In this document: piece by piece, positions 33,316 to 41,770 of the stretch
How the letters are laid out: each line of letters begins with the position of its first letter
Numbering within the stretch: position 1 is the first letter of the stretch
Source of the DNA: Myxococcota bacterium
Lineage (GTDB): Bacteria > Myxococcota_A > UBA9160 > UBA4427
Assembly: GCA_030748735.1 (NCBI GenBank)
Contig: JASMLK010000043.1
Location: 114,127 to 178,126 of the forward strand
Length of the DNA: 64,000 nt
Direction: 5' to 3'
Notes under the pieces: model-generated
Told to the model about the DNA's origin: nothing
What the model saw: the letters and a program-made list of their open reading frames with translations, nothing else
The model's database searches: none
Made by a program: the position numbers and the translations under genes

Positions 33316-34077
33316 CTATCCCCGTCCGAGGTCGACGATCAACGTGCAGGAGTACTCGGGCAGGTCGGGCTCGAAGCGCATGGCCAGCGGAGTGTTCTCG
33401 TTGAAGACGGCTTCGCATGCGCCCTTGCAACCCTCGAGGCACGCGCGGTCCTGCGTGCGGCCATCGCCCGGTGCGGTGTGCATCCAGCAACGCGGGATGT
33501 ACATCTCGATCTGGCCGCGGCTCATCTTCATGTCGACCGGACCGACGATCGCGCTGATCGGACTCACGTGTTTGAGCAGGAACGCTCCGGTCTTCTCGAT
33601 CAAGCGTCCCTTCAGGCTTCCGCTGCGCTCTGAGCCTGGTGCTTCGACTCTGGCCCTGCTTTCGGCGCCCTCGGGACGCGTCATCCTTTCGAGGCTCGGC
33701 AGAAGCGAGCCCATCGCCTCGCGCATGTTGCGGGCCATGATGTCGACGACCAGGTCGTGATACTCGTCCTGGTTGAAGTGTTGCCCAAGTTCACCGTAGA
33801 CCCAGTCGAGTTCGCGGATGTACGAGCCGTAGAGCTTTCGCCATTTCTCGCGCGGTGAATCGAAGAGGCGGACCGGCTCGCGCAGGGCGAGCACCTGGGC
33901 GTACGCGTCGTCCACCTTACCGGCGTCTTCGGAGACCAGACGCAAGATCGGGACGTAGGTCTTCGGGATCACATCCCCGACCTTGCCCATCATCAGCTTG
34001 ATGGTGATGAAGTCGACCCACGCTTGCGGGTTCCACTGTTGCCAACCCGTTCCGAACTCGTCGGTGGGAGGTGCCAT
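33316..34077 (-). CDS. Uncharacterised protein with C-terminal CxxxCKGA cysteine signature, paralog 1
   Basis: A 253-residue soluble protein of no family I can name with certainty. The N-terminal helical half carries WNPQAWVDF, PILRL, VRLFDSPREKWRK and HFNQDEYHDLV. The C-terminal half has Cys197, then Cys213, Cys217 (in CKGA) and Cys221, then PLAMRFEPDLPEYSC with Cys244. All these blocks recur in the protein at 44777-45676. The last 60 residues are reminiscent of the C-terminal domain of plant D27 beta-carotene isomerase (DUF4033), a low-confidence resemblance. The Cys set could bind a metal or Fe-S cluster. It is the first gene of the KSI/FAD/SDR/phosphotransferase operon. Confidence 0.72.
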   Translation of the reverse strand: MAPPTDEFGTGWQQWNPQAWVDFITIKLMMGKVGDVIPKTYVPILRLVSEDAGKVDDAYAQVLALREPVRLFDSPREKWRKLYGSYIRELDWVYGELGQHFNQDEYHDLVVDIMARNMREAMGSLLPSLERMTRPEGAESRARVEAPGSERSGSLKGRLIEKTGAFLLKHVSPISAIVGPVDMKMSRGQIEMYIPRCWMHTAPGDGRTQDRACLEGCKGACEAVFNENTPLAMRFEPDLPEYSCTLIVDLGRG

Positions 34078-34378
34078 GCCGATTCCCCCTGCTCTTTCCG
34101 GAGACGATCATTCGAGACCGACGATGTCGACATCCGAATGGGCAGCGCCGCAGGTAAAGCTACCACGATCGCAGGGACGAGACCGTACCGCCGGCACACC
34201 GACCATGAACGCCATGGCGAGCCGCCTCGGCGCGACGCACTCGCACGCCGGTTCGGTGCGCCACGCGGTGAGGAATCAGACACGGATCGAAGCGAAATTC
34301 CAAAACCTCACGGACGCACACGACAAGACCGTCTGATACCGTCCCGAGCCGAAACCCACAGCGGAGCGGAAGCAGGCC
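34078..34378. other. 301-bp divergent intergenic region
   Basis: Separates the start of the six-gene minus operon (34077) from the kinase gene (34379). I see no gene, no clear sigma-70 hexamer pair and no strong inverted repeat. It must contain both promoters unless the genes are driven from elsewhere. Confidence 0.5.
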
Positions 34379-35587
34379 TTGTCCGACGCGATCATCCCCA
34401 CAACGTTCGATGAAGTAACGAGCGACTGGCTCACCAGGTCCTTGCGAGAGAGCGGTGTTCTCGACAAAGCGGCGGTGACCTCGGTCAAGGTCGACGTCCT
34501 CGGCGAGGGCGAAGGCTTCATGGGCATCATCGGCCGGCTTCACCTCGAGTACGACGAGCCCGAAGCGGATGCACCGGCGACGCTGATCGCGAAGATCCCG
34601 ACCCCCGTCAAGGACAACCGCTCGATCGGCGAACTCGTCGGTGCGTACGAACGGGAGATCCACTTCTACGACACCGTCGCACCGCAGCTCCCAGTAGAGA
34701 CACCGCGCAGCTACTACGCCGCCATGGAAGCCGGCCGCAGCTCGGAAAAGGACGCCGAGGGTGCCGCCATGCTCGACCGGGCGCCCGTGTGGCTGATTCG
34801 CCTGTTGATGCGTCTGGTGACCTGGGTCGTCTCGCGGCGCCAACGCAAGTACATCCTGCTCATCAGCGACCTCCAACCCGGGCGTGTGGGAGACCAGGTC
34901 AAGGGCTGCACGGCCGACGAAGCGGCGCAGATCTTGAGCGCGATCGCAAAGGTGCACGTGCAGTATTGGCGAAGCCCGAGCCTGGACGAGAGAACCTGGC
35001 TTCGCCGACAGGACCTCAACCCACGCACCATGCATTGCATCTTCGAGGACAACGTCGGTGTCTTCAGGGAACGACTTGGCCCCCGCTCGCCGGCCAGCCT
35101 CGAGCCAAGCCTGCGCTGGCTCGAATCGCGAGCGATCGACCTGCTGAAGGCGTTTCATGTTTCGTCCCCCGAAACCTTGCTGCATGGCGACATGCGACTC
35201 GACAACGTGAGCTTCAAGCCCAAAGCCGAAAGCGGAGAAGAACCGGTCGTGCTCTTCGACTGGCAACTCGCAGGCCGCGGGCCGGGCGCCTATGACGTTG
35301 CGTACTTCTTGAGTGGCGCGCTGACCGCCGACATCCCTGCTGACGTCGCGCGAGACCTCGTTCGCCACTACTACGATGAGTTGGTCGCGGGCGGGATCGA
35401 CGAATACTCGTTCGACGATTGCCTGCGCGACTACCACCGTGCTCTACTCGCCGTGCTGCACCGCGTCTCGAGTACCGGCACGGTCGAACTCGGAAACGAA
35501 CGCGGGGTCGAGCTGATCGCGATGTGGCTCGAGCGCACGCTCGCACGGCTCGACGGGGTCGACTACGACGCGCTGCTCGACGCCTGA
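34379..35587 (+). CDS. Aminoglycoside-phosphotransferase-fold kinase, EcKL/ecdysteroid-kinase-like
   Basis: A 402-residue kinase of the APH/EcKL group (PF02958-like). The catalytic loop is ETLLHGDMRLDNVSF (HGDxxxxN) and the metal motif VVLFDWQLAGRGPGAYD. The N-lobe Lys is in APATLIAKIP. The start is TTG 34379, after a GGAAGCAGG site. Relatives phosphorylate hydroxyls of lipophilic molecules; APH-type kinases next to acyl-CoA dehydrogenases (ACAD10/11, LvaA) phosphorylate 4-hydroxyacyl-CoA to permit its dehydration. Here the gene is convergent with, and overlaps by 25 bp, a MaoC pair followed by an ACAD pair, which makes a hydroxyacyl-CoA kinase role plausible. Confidence 0.84.
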   Translation: MSDAIIPTTFDEVTSDWLTRSLRESGVLDKAAVTSVKVDVLGEGEGFMGIIGRLHLEYDEPEADAPATLIAKIPTPVKDNRSIGELVGAYEREIHFYDTVAPQLPVETPRSYYAAMEAGRSSEKDAEGAAMLDRAPVWLIRLLMRLVTWVVSRRQRKYILLISDLQPGRVGDQVKGCTADEAAQILSAIAKVHVQYWRSPSLDERTWLRRQDLNPRTMHCIFEDNVGVFRERLGPRSPASLEPSLRWLESRAIDLLKAFHVSSPETLLHGDMRLDNVSFKPKAESGEEPVVLFDWQLAGRGPGAYDVAYFLSGALTADIPADVARDLVRHYYDELVAGGIDEYSFDDCLRDYHRALLAVLHRVSSTGTVELGNERGVELIAMWLERTLARLDGVDYDALLDA

Positions 35588-35991
35588 TCCGGGATGGCCA
35601 CCCAGGCGATACCTGCGACCGCTCGAGTGCCGTCCTGACGGTCGAGCCAGACCTCGCATTCGGCAAGCGTTTCCGCATCACCGGAAGTAATCGCACTCAC
35701 GCGCCCACCGGCCGTGACCTGATCTTCGTCGAATACCGGTGCCGGAAACTCGACTCGCAGGCGCCGCAGACATCCCGGTCCTGCCCACGCGTGCAACATG
35801 TTGACCACATAGCCCACGTTGACCGGGCTCTGGTTCACGACCTTTCCTTCGAGCCCGCGTTCCGTGGTGAAGGCACGATCCCAGTGCACCGGATTCGGAT
35901 CTCGCAAGATCGCGGCCACCGTACGCATCCGCTCGGGCGACACGCGATCGAGTGACCAGGCCGGCAGCGCGTCGCCAACTGCCACCCTCAT
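35563..35991 (-). CDS. MaoC-like hot-dog hydratase, catalytic-type subunit
   Basis: A 142-residue hot-dog-fold protein. LRDPNPVHWDRAF fits the (R)-hydratase motif DxNPxHxD with its Asp and His, and GLEGKVVNQSPVNVG follows as in MaoC proteins. Its ATG overlaps the stop of the next MaoC-like gene (ATGA, 35988-35991). Two half-size MaoC proteins encoded in this way usually form a heterodimer like mycobacterial ChsH1-ChsH2, which hydrates a steroid-side-chain enoyl-CoA. The 3' end overlaps the convergent kinase by 25 bp. Confidence 0.8.
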   Translation of the reverse strand: MRVAVGDALPAWSLDRVSPERMRTVAAILRDPNPVHWDRAFTTERGLEGKVVNQSPVNVGYVVNMLHAWAGPGCLRRLRVEFPAPVFDEDQVTAGGRVSAITSGDAETLAECEVWLDRQDGTRAVAGIAWVAIPDQASSSAS

Positions 35992-36425
35992 GGGTCGAAT
36001 CTCCAGAAGTGCCAGCGAAAAGTCGAGCGGGCGACGAAGGCTTCACCATCGAACAGCTCGATCGCGAAGGAGAGCGAGTCGACGAAGGGGCCGTCACCGA
36101 TACGCTTGCGCTCGTGCTCGGTCACGCCGCCGGTCATTCGATAGCTGACATCTTCACGCAGCGGGGCCGCGAACTCCCAGTCGTAGTAGTCGATCGTGAC
36201 GGACGCGTCACTGTCGGCACCCGCGAGAGCAAAGAGCTCGGCAATCGATACCCCGACGCCTGCGATCGGGACATGGAAGAGGTGGACCGGATGAACCAGG
36301 CCATCGGGGAGAGGTTCGCACCCGGTCGCCTCGGTGAGGAGGTGGTTCTCCCAATGGGCGACTTCATAGTGACCACCCGGAAAGCAATGCCCGACCAACG
36401 CCTGCATCTCGGCTTCGCTGATCAT
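35988..36425 (-). CDS. MaoC/FAS1-like hot-dog protein, non-catalytic-type subunit
   Basis: A 145-residue protein with predicted hot-dog strands (HPVHLFHVPIAG, ASVTIDYYDWEFAAPL, STFRWHFWRF) but no complete hydratase motif. This is expected of the structural half of a heterodimeric enoyl-CoA hydratase. It is coupled by ATGA overlap to the catalytic-type subunit at 35563. Upstream, across a MITE-like insertion (36444-36609), lie the two acyl-CoA dehydrogenase subunits, so all four genes may once have been one unit. Confidence 0.74.
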   Translation of the reverse strand: MISEAEMQALVGHCFPGGHYEVAHWENHLLTEATGCEPLPDGLVHPVHLFHVPIAGVGVSIAELFALAGADSDASVTIDYYDWEFAAPLREDVSYRMTGGVTEHERKRIGDGPFVDSLSFAIELFDGEAFVARSTFRWHFWRFDP

Positions 36426-36443
36426 CGTGCCTCGACCCTGGTT

Positions 36444-36609
36444 CTAGCAGCCCGTTGAAGAACCCTGACCGAGCCAGCCGTAGTCATTCGGCTCGGGATC
36501 AAGGCGCGTGACAGTGGGCGTAGCACGGCTACGGCCGCTGTTGCGCAACGCAGAGGCCGGGTCGAAGGGCTGCGGATGGCGACCGAAGGGTTCTTCAATG
36601 GGCTGCTGG
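36444..36609. mobile_element. MITE-like element, 166 bp, 23-bp terminal inverted repeats
   Basis: The left end (36444-36466, containing CAGCCCGTTGAAGAACCC) and right end (36587-36609) are inverted copies with two mismatches in 23 bp. The motif (GGCTGxTGAA...) is typical of terminal repeats of IS1182-like elements. The interior contains further short inverted repeats (around the CGTAG / CTACG segment) and no gene. No clear target duplication is seen. It lies in the 211-bp gap between the hydratase and dehydrogenase genes. Confidence 0.66.
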
Positions 36610-36636
36610 TGATGGTGTCCATGCTGCGATGATGCC

Positions 36637-37797
36637 TCAGTCGTGCGGCAGCCCCAGGATCCGCTCGGCAATGATGTTGCGCTGGATGTTCGGCGTGCCC
36701 CCACCGATCACCGCGGTGCACCACCCGAGCGCTTCCTTCTGCCAGCGACCGCGCTCGAGGGCCGCCTTGGAACCCGGGGCCAGGCAGCCGTAGCTTCCCT
36801 GGAGTTCGAGGGCGAACTCGCTCATGTACTTTTCGAGATGGGCGGTGTGGAGCTTGTTCACCGAGGTTTCACTTCCCACCGGTTCGCCGCGGATCTGCTT
36901 GGTGAGGTAGCGCTGGCCGTTGTACTTCATCGCGGCGATGCGCGTTTCGAACTCCGCGACCTTGCGCCGGATACGCGTGTCTTCGCGAGCCGGCTTGCCG
37001 CCCACCCTACTTTCCTTCACCAGCTTCTTGAGCAGGTCGAGTTCCCAGAGCAGGCCCGCGATCTCGGAGATCCCCGACCGCTCATTGGCCAGCGCACCGA
37101 TGGTGATCTGCCAGCCCTGCCCTTCCTTCCCGAGCAGGTTTTCGACGGGCACCTTCACGTTGTCGAAGAAGACCTCGGCAAAGAAGGGCTGCTTCGACAT
37201 GTTGGCGATCGGCGAAACCGTGATGCCCGGCGAATCCATTTCGACCAACAGGCAAGTGATGCCGTCGTGCTTCTTTTCGGTCGCGTTGTCGGTGCGGACC
37301 AACAGGATCATCCACTTGGCCCACTGTGCGAGCGACGTCCAGATCTTCTGGCCGTTGACGACGTAGTCATCGCCCTGCCGCTCGCCCTTGCACTGGAGCG
37401 ATGCGAGGTCACTGCCGATGTCGGGTTCGGAATAGCCGGTGCACCATTGGTACTTGCTGTCGAGGATATCCCCGATGAAGCGATCCTTCTGTTCTTGCGT
37501 TCCGTATTGAATGAGCGCGGGCCCCACCCAGGCGAGCCCCATGATGCAGCTGCCCAGTGCTGGCGCTCGGCGATTGGCGAGTTCTTCCTTGAGGATGGCC
37601 TGCTCCATGAGCGTGCCGCCGCCCCCGCCCACTTCCTTCGGCCAGCTGAACCCCACCCAACCCTTCTCGCGAACGAGGGTCGACCAACGCAGGGGGAACA
37701 TCGCATCGCGCTCGCCTTCGGGCGGAAGGTTCTCGTCGAGGAAGGTGCGTACGTCACTGCGGAAGGCTTCTTCTTCGGGGGTCAAGTCGAAGTCCAT
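36637..37797 (-). CDS. Acyl-CoA dehydrogenase, FAD-binding subunit of a heteromeric pair
   Basis: A 386-residue ACAD: N-terminal helical domain (LTPEEEAFRSDVRTFLDE), the middle beta-domain TGYSEPDIGSDLASLQCKGERQGDDYVVNGQKIWTS and the C-terminal GGGTPNIQRNIIAERILGLP. In this last motif the usual SEI is PNI. Its ATG shares one base with the stop of the partner at 37797. Two different ACADs encoded back to back resemble FadE28/FadE29 (ChsE1-ChsE2), an alpha2-beta2 enzyme that oxidises short steroid side-chain CoA esters. Confidence 0.88.
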   Translation of the reverse strand: MDFDLTPEEEAFRSDVRTFLDENLPPEGERDAMFPLRWSTLVREKGWVGFSWPKEVGGGGGTLMEQAILKEELANRRAPALGSCIMGLAWVGPALIQYGTQEQKDRFIGDILDSKYQWCTGYSEPDIGSDLASLQCKGERQGDDYVVNGQKIWTSLAQWAKWMILLVRTDNATEKKHDGITCLLVEMDSPGITVSPIANMSKQPFFAEVFFDNVKVPVENLLGKEGQGWQITIGALANERSGISEIAGLLWELDLLKKLVKESRVGGKPAREDTRIRRKVAEFETRIAAMKYNGQRYLTKQIRGEPVGSETSVNKLHTAHLEKYMSEFALELQGSYGCLAPGSKAALERGRWQKEALGWCTAVIGGGTPNIQRNIIAERILGLPHD

Positions 37798-38921
37798 TAG
37801 AGACCTCCCAGTGCGGCAACGCGCTCGTAGTGATGGTCGGAGCCGCCGAACGCAGCCTTCACCCACTTCGATCGCTTCAGATACAACTGCGCGTCGTACT
37901 CCCAGGTGTATCCGAGCGCGCCGTGCAGCTCGATGCCGTCGATTCCGATGCGCGTGAAGGCGTCACTCGCGAGAGCCTTCGCCATCGAAACATGGCGCGG
38001 GGCTTCTTCGGGGTTCTTGTCGAGGCACCAGGCCGCGTAGTAGAGAAGCGACTTGAACGATTCGATGTCGACGTACATGTCGGCCAGCGGATGCTTCACG
38101 CCCTGGAAGCGCCCGATCAGAGAGCCGAATTGCACGCGCTGCTTTGCGTATTCGACCATGAGTGCGTGGGCACCTTCGCTCGCGCCGATGGCTTCGGCGG
38201 TCACGGCCGCCGCGGCGTGATCGAGCAGCCGTGCGACCGCCGCCCAGCCTGGACTCCCATCGAGGATGCAGTCAGCATCGACCGAAACACCGTCGAAGCG
38301 CACGCGACCGATTCGCTTGGTGGTGTCGAGGCCGGGGAGATCCTCGATCGTGAGTCCGGAGGCCCCCGCTTCGACGACGGCCAGTCGAACCCCCTCTGGC
38401 CCGTCACCCGTGCGGAACGAGACGACGAAGTGGGTGGCCGCGGTGGCGTCGGGTACGAAGAGCTTCTCTCCCCGTAGCTCGGCTCCCTGCTGGCTCTTCT
38501 CGCCAAGGAGCTCGACGCCTTGCTCGCTCAGCCGGTCGTTCGCTTCGACGAGCGCCACTGAGAAGATGGCCTCACCCGCGGCGATGGAAGGCAGCCAACG
38601 GGCTTGTTGTGCGGCGCTGCCGTTTTCCATCAAGGCGATCGCGGCAACCGTCGACGCGAGCAGGGGAGAAGGAAAGAGCGTTCGACCGCATTCTTCGAGC
38701 AAGACGGTCAGGTCGACCCAACCGAGGTCGACCCCGCCGTGCTCTTCGGGGATCAAGAGGCCCAGCCACCCCATCTGCGCCATCTCTTGCCAGAGCTTCG
38801 GCGAATAGCCCTCGTCGGATTCCATGATCCGCCGGACTTCTTCCAGCGGCGCATTGTTGTCGAGGAACTTACGGACTTCCGAGCGGAAGATGTCCTGCTC
38901 TGCGGTAAAGCCAAAATTCAT
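37797..38921 (-). CDS. Acyl-CoA dehydrogenase, partner subunit
   Basis: A 374-residue ACAD-like protein with N-terminal helices (FTAEQDIFRSEVRKFLD), a short divergent beta-domain (LRGEKLFVPDATAATHFVV) and a C-terminal helical domain ending HGALGYTWEYDAQLYLKRSKW. The TWEYD motif is characteristic of the FadE28-type subunit, and the middle domain lacks the usual SEP/GSD flavin-binding block. It is most likely the second subunit of a heterotetramer with the protein at 36637, whose start overlaps its stop. The gene order mirrors the pair at 58014-60409. Confidence 0.86.
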   Translation of the reverse strand: MNFGFTAEQDIFRSEVRKFLDNNAPLEEVRRIMESDEGYSPKLWQEMAQMGWLGLLIPEEHGGVDLGWVDLTVLLEECGRTLFPSPLLASTVAAIALMENGSAAQQARWLPSIAAGEAIFSVALVEANDRLSEQGVELLGEKSQQGAELRGEKLFVPDATAATHFVVSFRTGDGPEGVRLAVVEAGASGLTIEDLPGLDTTKRIGRVRFDGVSVDADCILDGSPGWAAVARLLDHAAAAVTAEAIGASEGAHALMVEYAKQRVQFGSLIGRFQGVKHPLADMYVDIESFKSLLYYAAWCLDKNPEEAPRHVSMAKALASDAFTRIGIDGIELHGALGYTWEYDAQLYLKRSKWVKAAFGGSDHHYERVAALGGL

Positions 38922-39035
38922 GATCGTGCGAAGACCTTCTCGGTTTCGGCGCTAGCGCGGTTCGGGCGAATGAACGTATCAGACCGAAGTGCGCTGGCTG
39001 TACGAAATCCCGCGGATCCAATGTCCGGATCGAGG

Positions 39036-39242
39036 CTACGCGTCAGTCTTCCGCTCAGCGCGCAACTGGAGCGCCGTGCTGCGGTACTCGCAGCCCATGC
39101 AGCGCTGCATCCCAGCGAGCATCTTTTCGTGTCGTTCGCGGTGGCCCGCCAGTTCTTCCCGCATACTGGCCAGCTCACGGCGCTGTGCGGCGAGCTGGCG
39201 TTGCTGGCTCAGCCAGTCCCGCAGCCCATTGATCAACCGCAT
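39036..39242 (-). CDS. Small coiled-coil protein with CxxC motif, paralog A
   Basis: A 68-residue protein: a short N-terminal amphipathic start (MRLINGLRDWL), a long charged heptad-like helix of Gln, Arg, Glu and Leu (about residues 13-45), then MQRCMGCEYR and a basic tail. The same plan, helix followed by RCxxC[DE]YR, is found in the 58-residue protein at 44593-44769. The CxxC suggests metal or redox chemistry, or a dimer disulfide. AAGGGAAG precedes the ATG. It is divergent from the CoA transferase at 39354 (111-bp gap). I know of no described family with certainty. Confidence 0.68.
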   Translation of the reverse strand: MRLINGLRDWLSQQRQLAAQRRELASMREELAGHRERHEKMLAGMQRCMGCEYRSTALQLRAERKTDA

Positions 39243-39353
39243 ACCGTACTTCCCTTCACGCCCTGCGACTCCGCGACGATCGCACTCGCCGTTCGATCCG
39301 AAGAGGCTACCGCAGCCATCGCTCACGGATCGCTGGGGTAGACTCGCAAAGGC

Positions 39354-41756
39354 ATGCTCTCCCCTTATCGCGTCCTCGACCTCAGCGACGAGAATGGCCT
39401 GCTCTGCGGGCAGATCCTCGCGGATCTCGGGGCGGACGTGGTCCAGATCGAACCGCCCGAGGGCTCGAGCGCGCGACGCGTCGGACCGCGTCGAAGCGGG
39501 AAAGACGATCCCGAGGCGTCACTCTTCTGGGCCGCGTACACGCGCAACAAACGCAGCGTTGCCATCGACCTTCGCGACGCCGAAGGACGTGATCGATTCC
39601 TTCGACTCGTCGCCGGCGCCGACTTTCTGATCGAAAGTGCACACCCCGGCGCCATGGAAGCCCTGGGGCTCGGGTACGAAGACCTCGAGCGCATCCAGCC
39701 GGGGCTCGTCTACGTCTCGATCAGTCCGTTCGGGCAGACTGGGCCCAAAGCGGGATGGGCCTCGAGCGATCTCACCCAGGTTGCCGCGAGCGGTTTCGCC
39801 TACCTCTCCGGCGACCACCACGACCCGCCAACCCGCATCCGCGTTCCCCAGGCACATGCCCATGCGGGTTGCGATGCGGCGATCGGCGCGCTCATCGCGC
39901 ATCGAGAACGTCTGCGCAGCGGGCGCGGGCAACACGTCGACATCTCGGCCCAGCAATCGCTCACGCTCGCGAACATGTTTCGAACCCTCGATGCCGCCGT
40001 CGAGATGGCACCGGCCCAGCGGGTCGCTGGTGGATTGCAGGCCGGCGGTGTCTTGATCCCCCTGCGTCATCGCACGAAGGACGGCTGGGTGACCCTCGGG
40101 CCGATGGTGATGCCGTCGACCGGCCACTTCATGAAACGACTGCTCGAATGGGTGGCTGAAGAAGGCGGCTGCGACGCGGCACTGGCCAACGAAGACTGGG
40201 GCACGTTCGGCATTCGCATCGGTGCGGGCAAGCTGCCGCGCGACGCCTACGAGCCGGTAAAGGAAGCGCTCGACGCGTTCTTTGCCACGAAGACCAGCCT
40301 GGACGCCCTGAACGCGGCAGTCGAACGAAGGCTGCTCGTTGCGCCGGTCTTCGACATCGAAGGCATCGTCGAGTCGCCCCAGCTCGTGGCGCGTGGCTTT
40401 TCGGTCGAAGTCGCCGGGGAGCGATACCCGGGGCCGTTCGCCGACTTCAGCCGCACACCGCTCGCAACCCGACTCCCACCTCCCAGGTTGGACGAACACG
40501 CTGCGGAGCTGCGCGACGAAGAAACGCGACGACCGGCGGTTCTGCGCGGCGCAGCCAGGCGCAACGACCCCGGGGACCTGCCGCTTCGCGGCATCAAGGT
40601 GCTCGATCTCTTCTGGGTGATCGCGGGCCCGACGGCGACCCGCGTGATCGCCGACTACGGCGCCACCGTCGTGAAGGTCGAATCCTCGGAGCACCTCGAC
40701 ACCTTGCGCGTGAGTCCACCCTGGCAATTCACGCAACCACACCCGGAAGGTGCGGCGGGCTTTCAATCCGCCAACGCGAACAAGCTCGGTGTGGCCCTCG
40801 ACCTCGAAAGCAAAGAGGGGCGCGAGATCATCCGCGACCTCGTGAGGTGGGCGGATGTCGTCACCGAATCGTTCGCACCCGGAGTGATGGAAAAGCACGG
40901 CCTGTCGTACGACGCGCTGCGCGCCATCAAACCGGACATCATCATGATTTCGAGTTGCATCATGGGACAGACCGGCCCCTGGAAGGACTTCACGGGCTTC
41001 GGCCGACTCGCGGCCAGCCTCGGCGGCTTCCAGCAGATGGCGAGTTGGCCCAGCCAACCGCCCGCGGGCCCCTTCGGTGCCTACACGGACGCGATCGCGT
41101 CTCGCTACAACGCGATCGCGATCCTCGCCGCGCTCGAACAACGGGAGCGAACCGGTGAAGGCCAGTACATCGATCAAGCACAGATCGAAGCAGCCCTGCA
41201 CTTCCTCGCTCCGGCCTACCTCGACTGGACGATCAACGGACAGGTCGAAGGCGCCGTGGGAAATGACGACGACCGCTACTTCCCCCACGGCATGTTCCCG
41301 ACGACGGGGGAAGACCAGTGGGTCGCGATTGCATGCGGGAGCGATCGGCAGTGGCGGGACTTGTGCGAAACGATCGAGCGCCCCGACCTGATCGAGCACC
41401 GCAGCGACCGGGAAGCCGTCGGAAACGCGCTGCGCGACTGGACGCGCACGCGGTCGGCTGGCGAAGTCGAAGCCGCGTTCCAGGCAAAGAGGATCCCGTG
41501 CCACGTAGCGCTCGACACGCCGGCCCTGTTCGAAGACCCGCAGCTTCAGCACCGCGGTCACTTCGTCGAGATCGCTCACGACATCTATCAGACGACCACG
41601 ATCGAGAGCTCCCGCCTGCGGCTTTCGCGAAGCGAGGCGCGCACCCCCGAACGGGCCCTCACGCTCGGGCGTGACAACCGGCTCGTGCTCGAAGAGATCC
41701 TCGGTTACCCGACCGAACGCATCGCTGATCTCGAAGCGCGCGGGGTCCTGAAGTAG
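39354..41756 (+). CDS. CaiB/BaiF-family CoA transferase, tandem-fused double domain
   Basis: An 800-residue protein of two class III CoA-transferase domains, residues 1-395 and 408-800, each about the length of a whole family member. Both start with the N-terminal Rossmann-like block (VLDLSDENGLLCGQILADLGADVVQIE; GIKVLDLFWVIAGPTATRVIADYGATVVKVE). Both keep the nucleophile Asp that carries the acyl-enzyme: Asp174 and Asp579. These enzymes move CoA between carboxylates. The fusion may make an internal pseudodimer. It is divergent from the small CxxC protein and convergent with the PPOX protein at 41771. A second such fusion lies at 51373. Confidence 0.9.
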   Translation: MLSPYRVLDLSDENGLLCGQILADLGADVVQIEPPEGSSARRVGPRRSGKDDPEASLFWAAYTRNKRSVAIDLRDAEGRDRFLRLVAGADFLIESAHPGAMEALGLGYEDLERIQPGLVYVSISPFGQTGPKAGWASSDLTQVAASGFAYLSGDHHDPPTRIRVPQAHAHAGCDAAIGALIAHRERLRSGRGQHVDISAQQSLTLANMFRTLDAAVEMAPAQRVAGGLQAGGVLIPLRHRTKDGWVTLGPMVMPSTGHFMKRLLEWVAEEGGCDAALANEDWGTFGIRIGAGKLPRDAYEPVKEALDAFFATKTSLDALNAAVERRLLVAPVFDIEGIVESPQLVARGFSVEVAGERYPGPFADFSRTPLATRLPPPRLDEHAAELRDEETRRPAVLRGAARRNDPGDLPLRGIKVLDLFWVIAGPTATRVIADYGATVVKVESSEHLDTLRVSPPWQFTQPHPEGAAGFQSANANKLGVALDLESKEGREIIRDLVRWADVVTESFAPGVMEKHGLSYDALRAIKPDIIMISSCIMGQTGPWKDFTGFGRLAASLGGFQQMASWPSQPPAGPFGAYTDAIASRYNAIAILAALEQRERTGEGQYIDQAQIEAALHFLAPAYLDWTINGQVEGAVGNDDDRYFPHGMFPTTGEDQWVAIACGSDRQWRDLCETIERPDLIEHRSDREAVGNALRDWTRTRSAGEVEAAFQAKRIPCHVALDTPALFEDPQLQHRGHFVEIAHDIYQTTTIESSRLRLSRSEARTPERALTLGRDNRLVLEEILGYPTERIADLEARGVLK

Positions 41757-41770
41757 CGCCCTTTCGCGGG

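Noticed and set aside
36422..36724. Possible small gene between the hydratase and dehydrogenase
   Set aside because: The sequence is better explained by the MITE-like inverted-repeat element, and no translation motif exists.
39519..41579. Long open frame of 686 codons on the minus strand opposite the CoA transferase
   Set aside because: It is entirely antisense to a clear two-domain CoA transferase; the amino-acid composition is Arg/His/Asp-biased with no motif. It is a GC-rich codon shadow.
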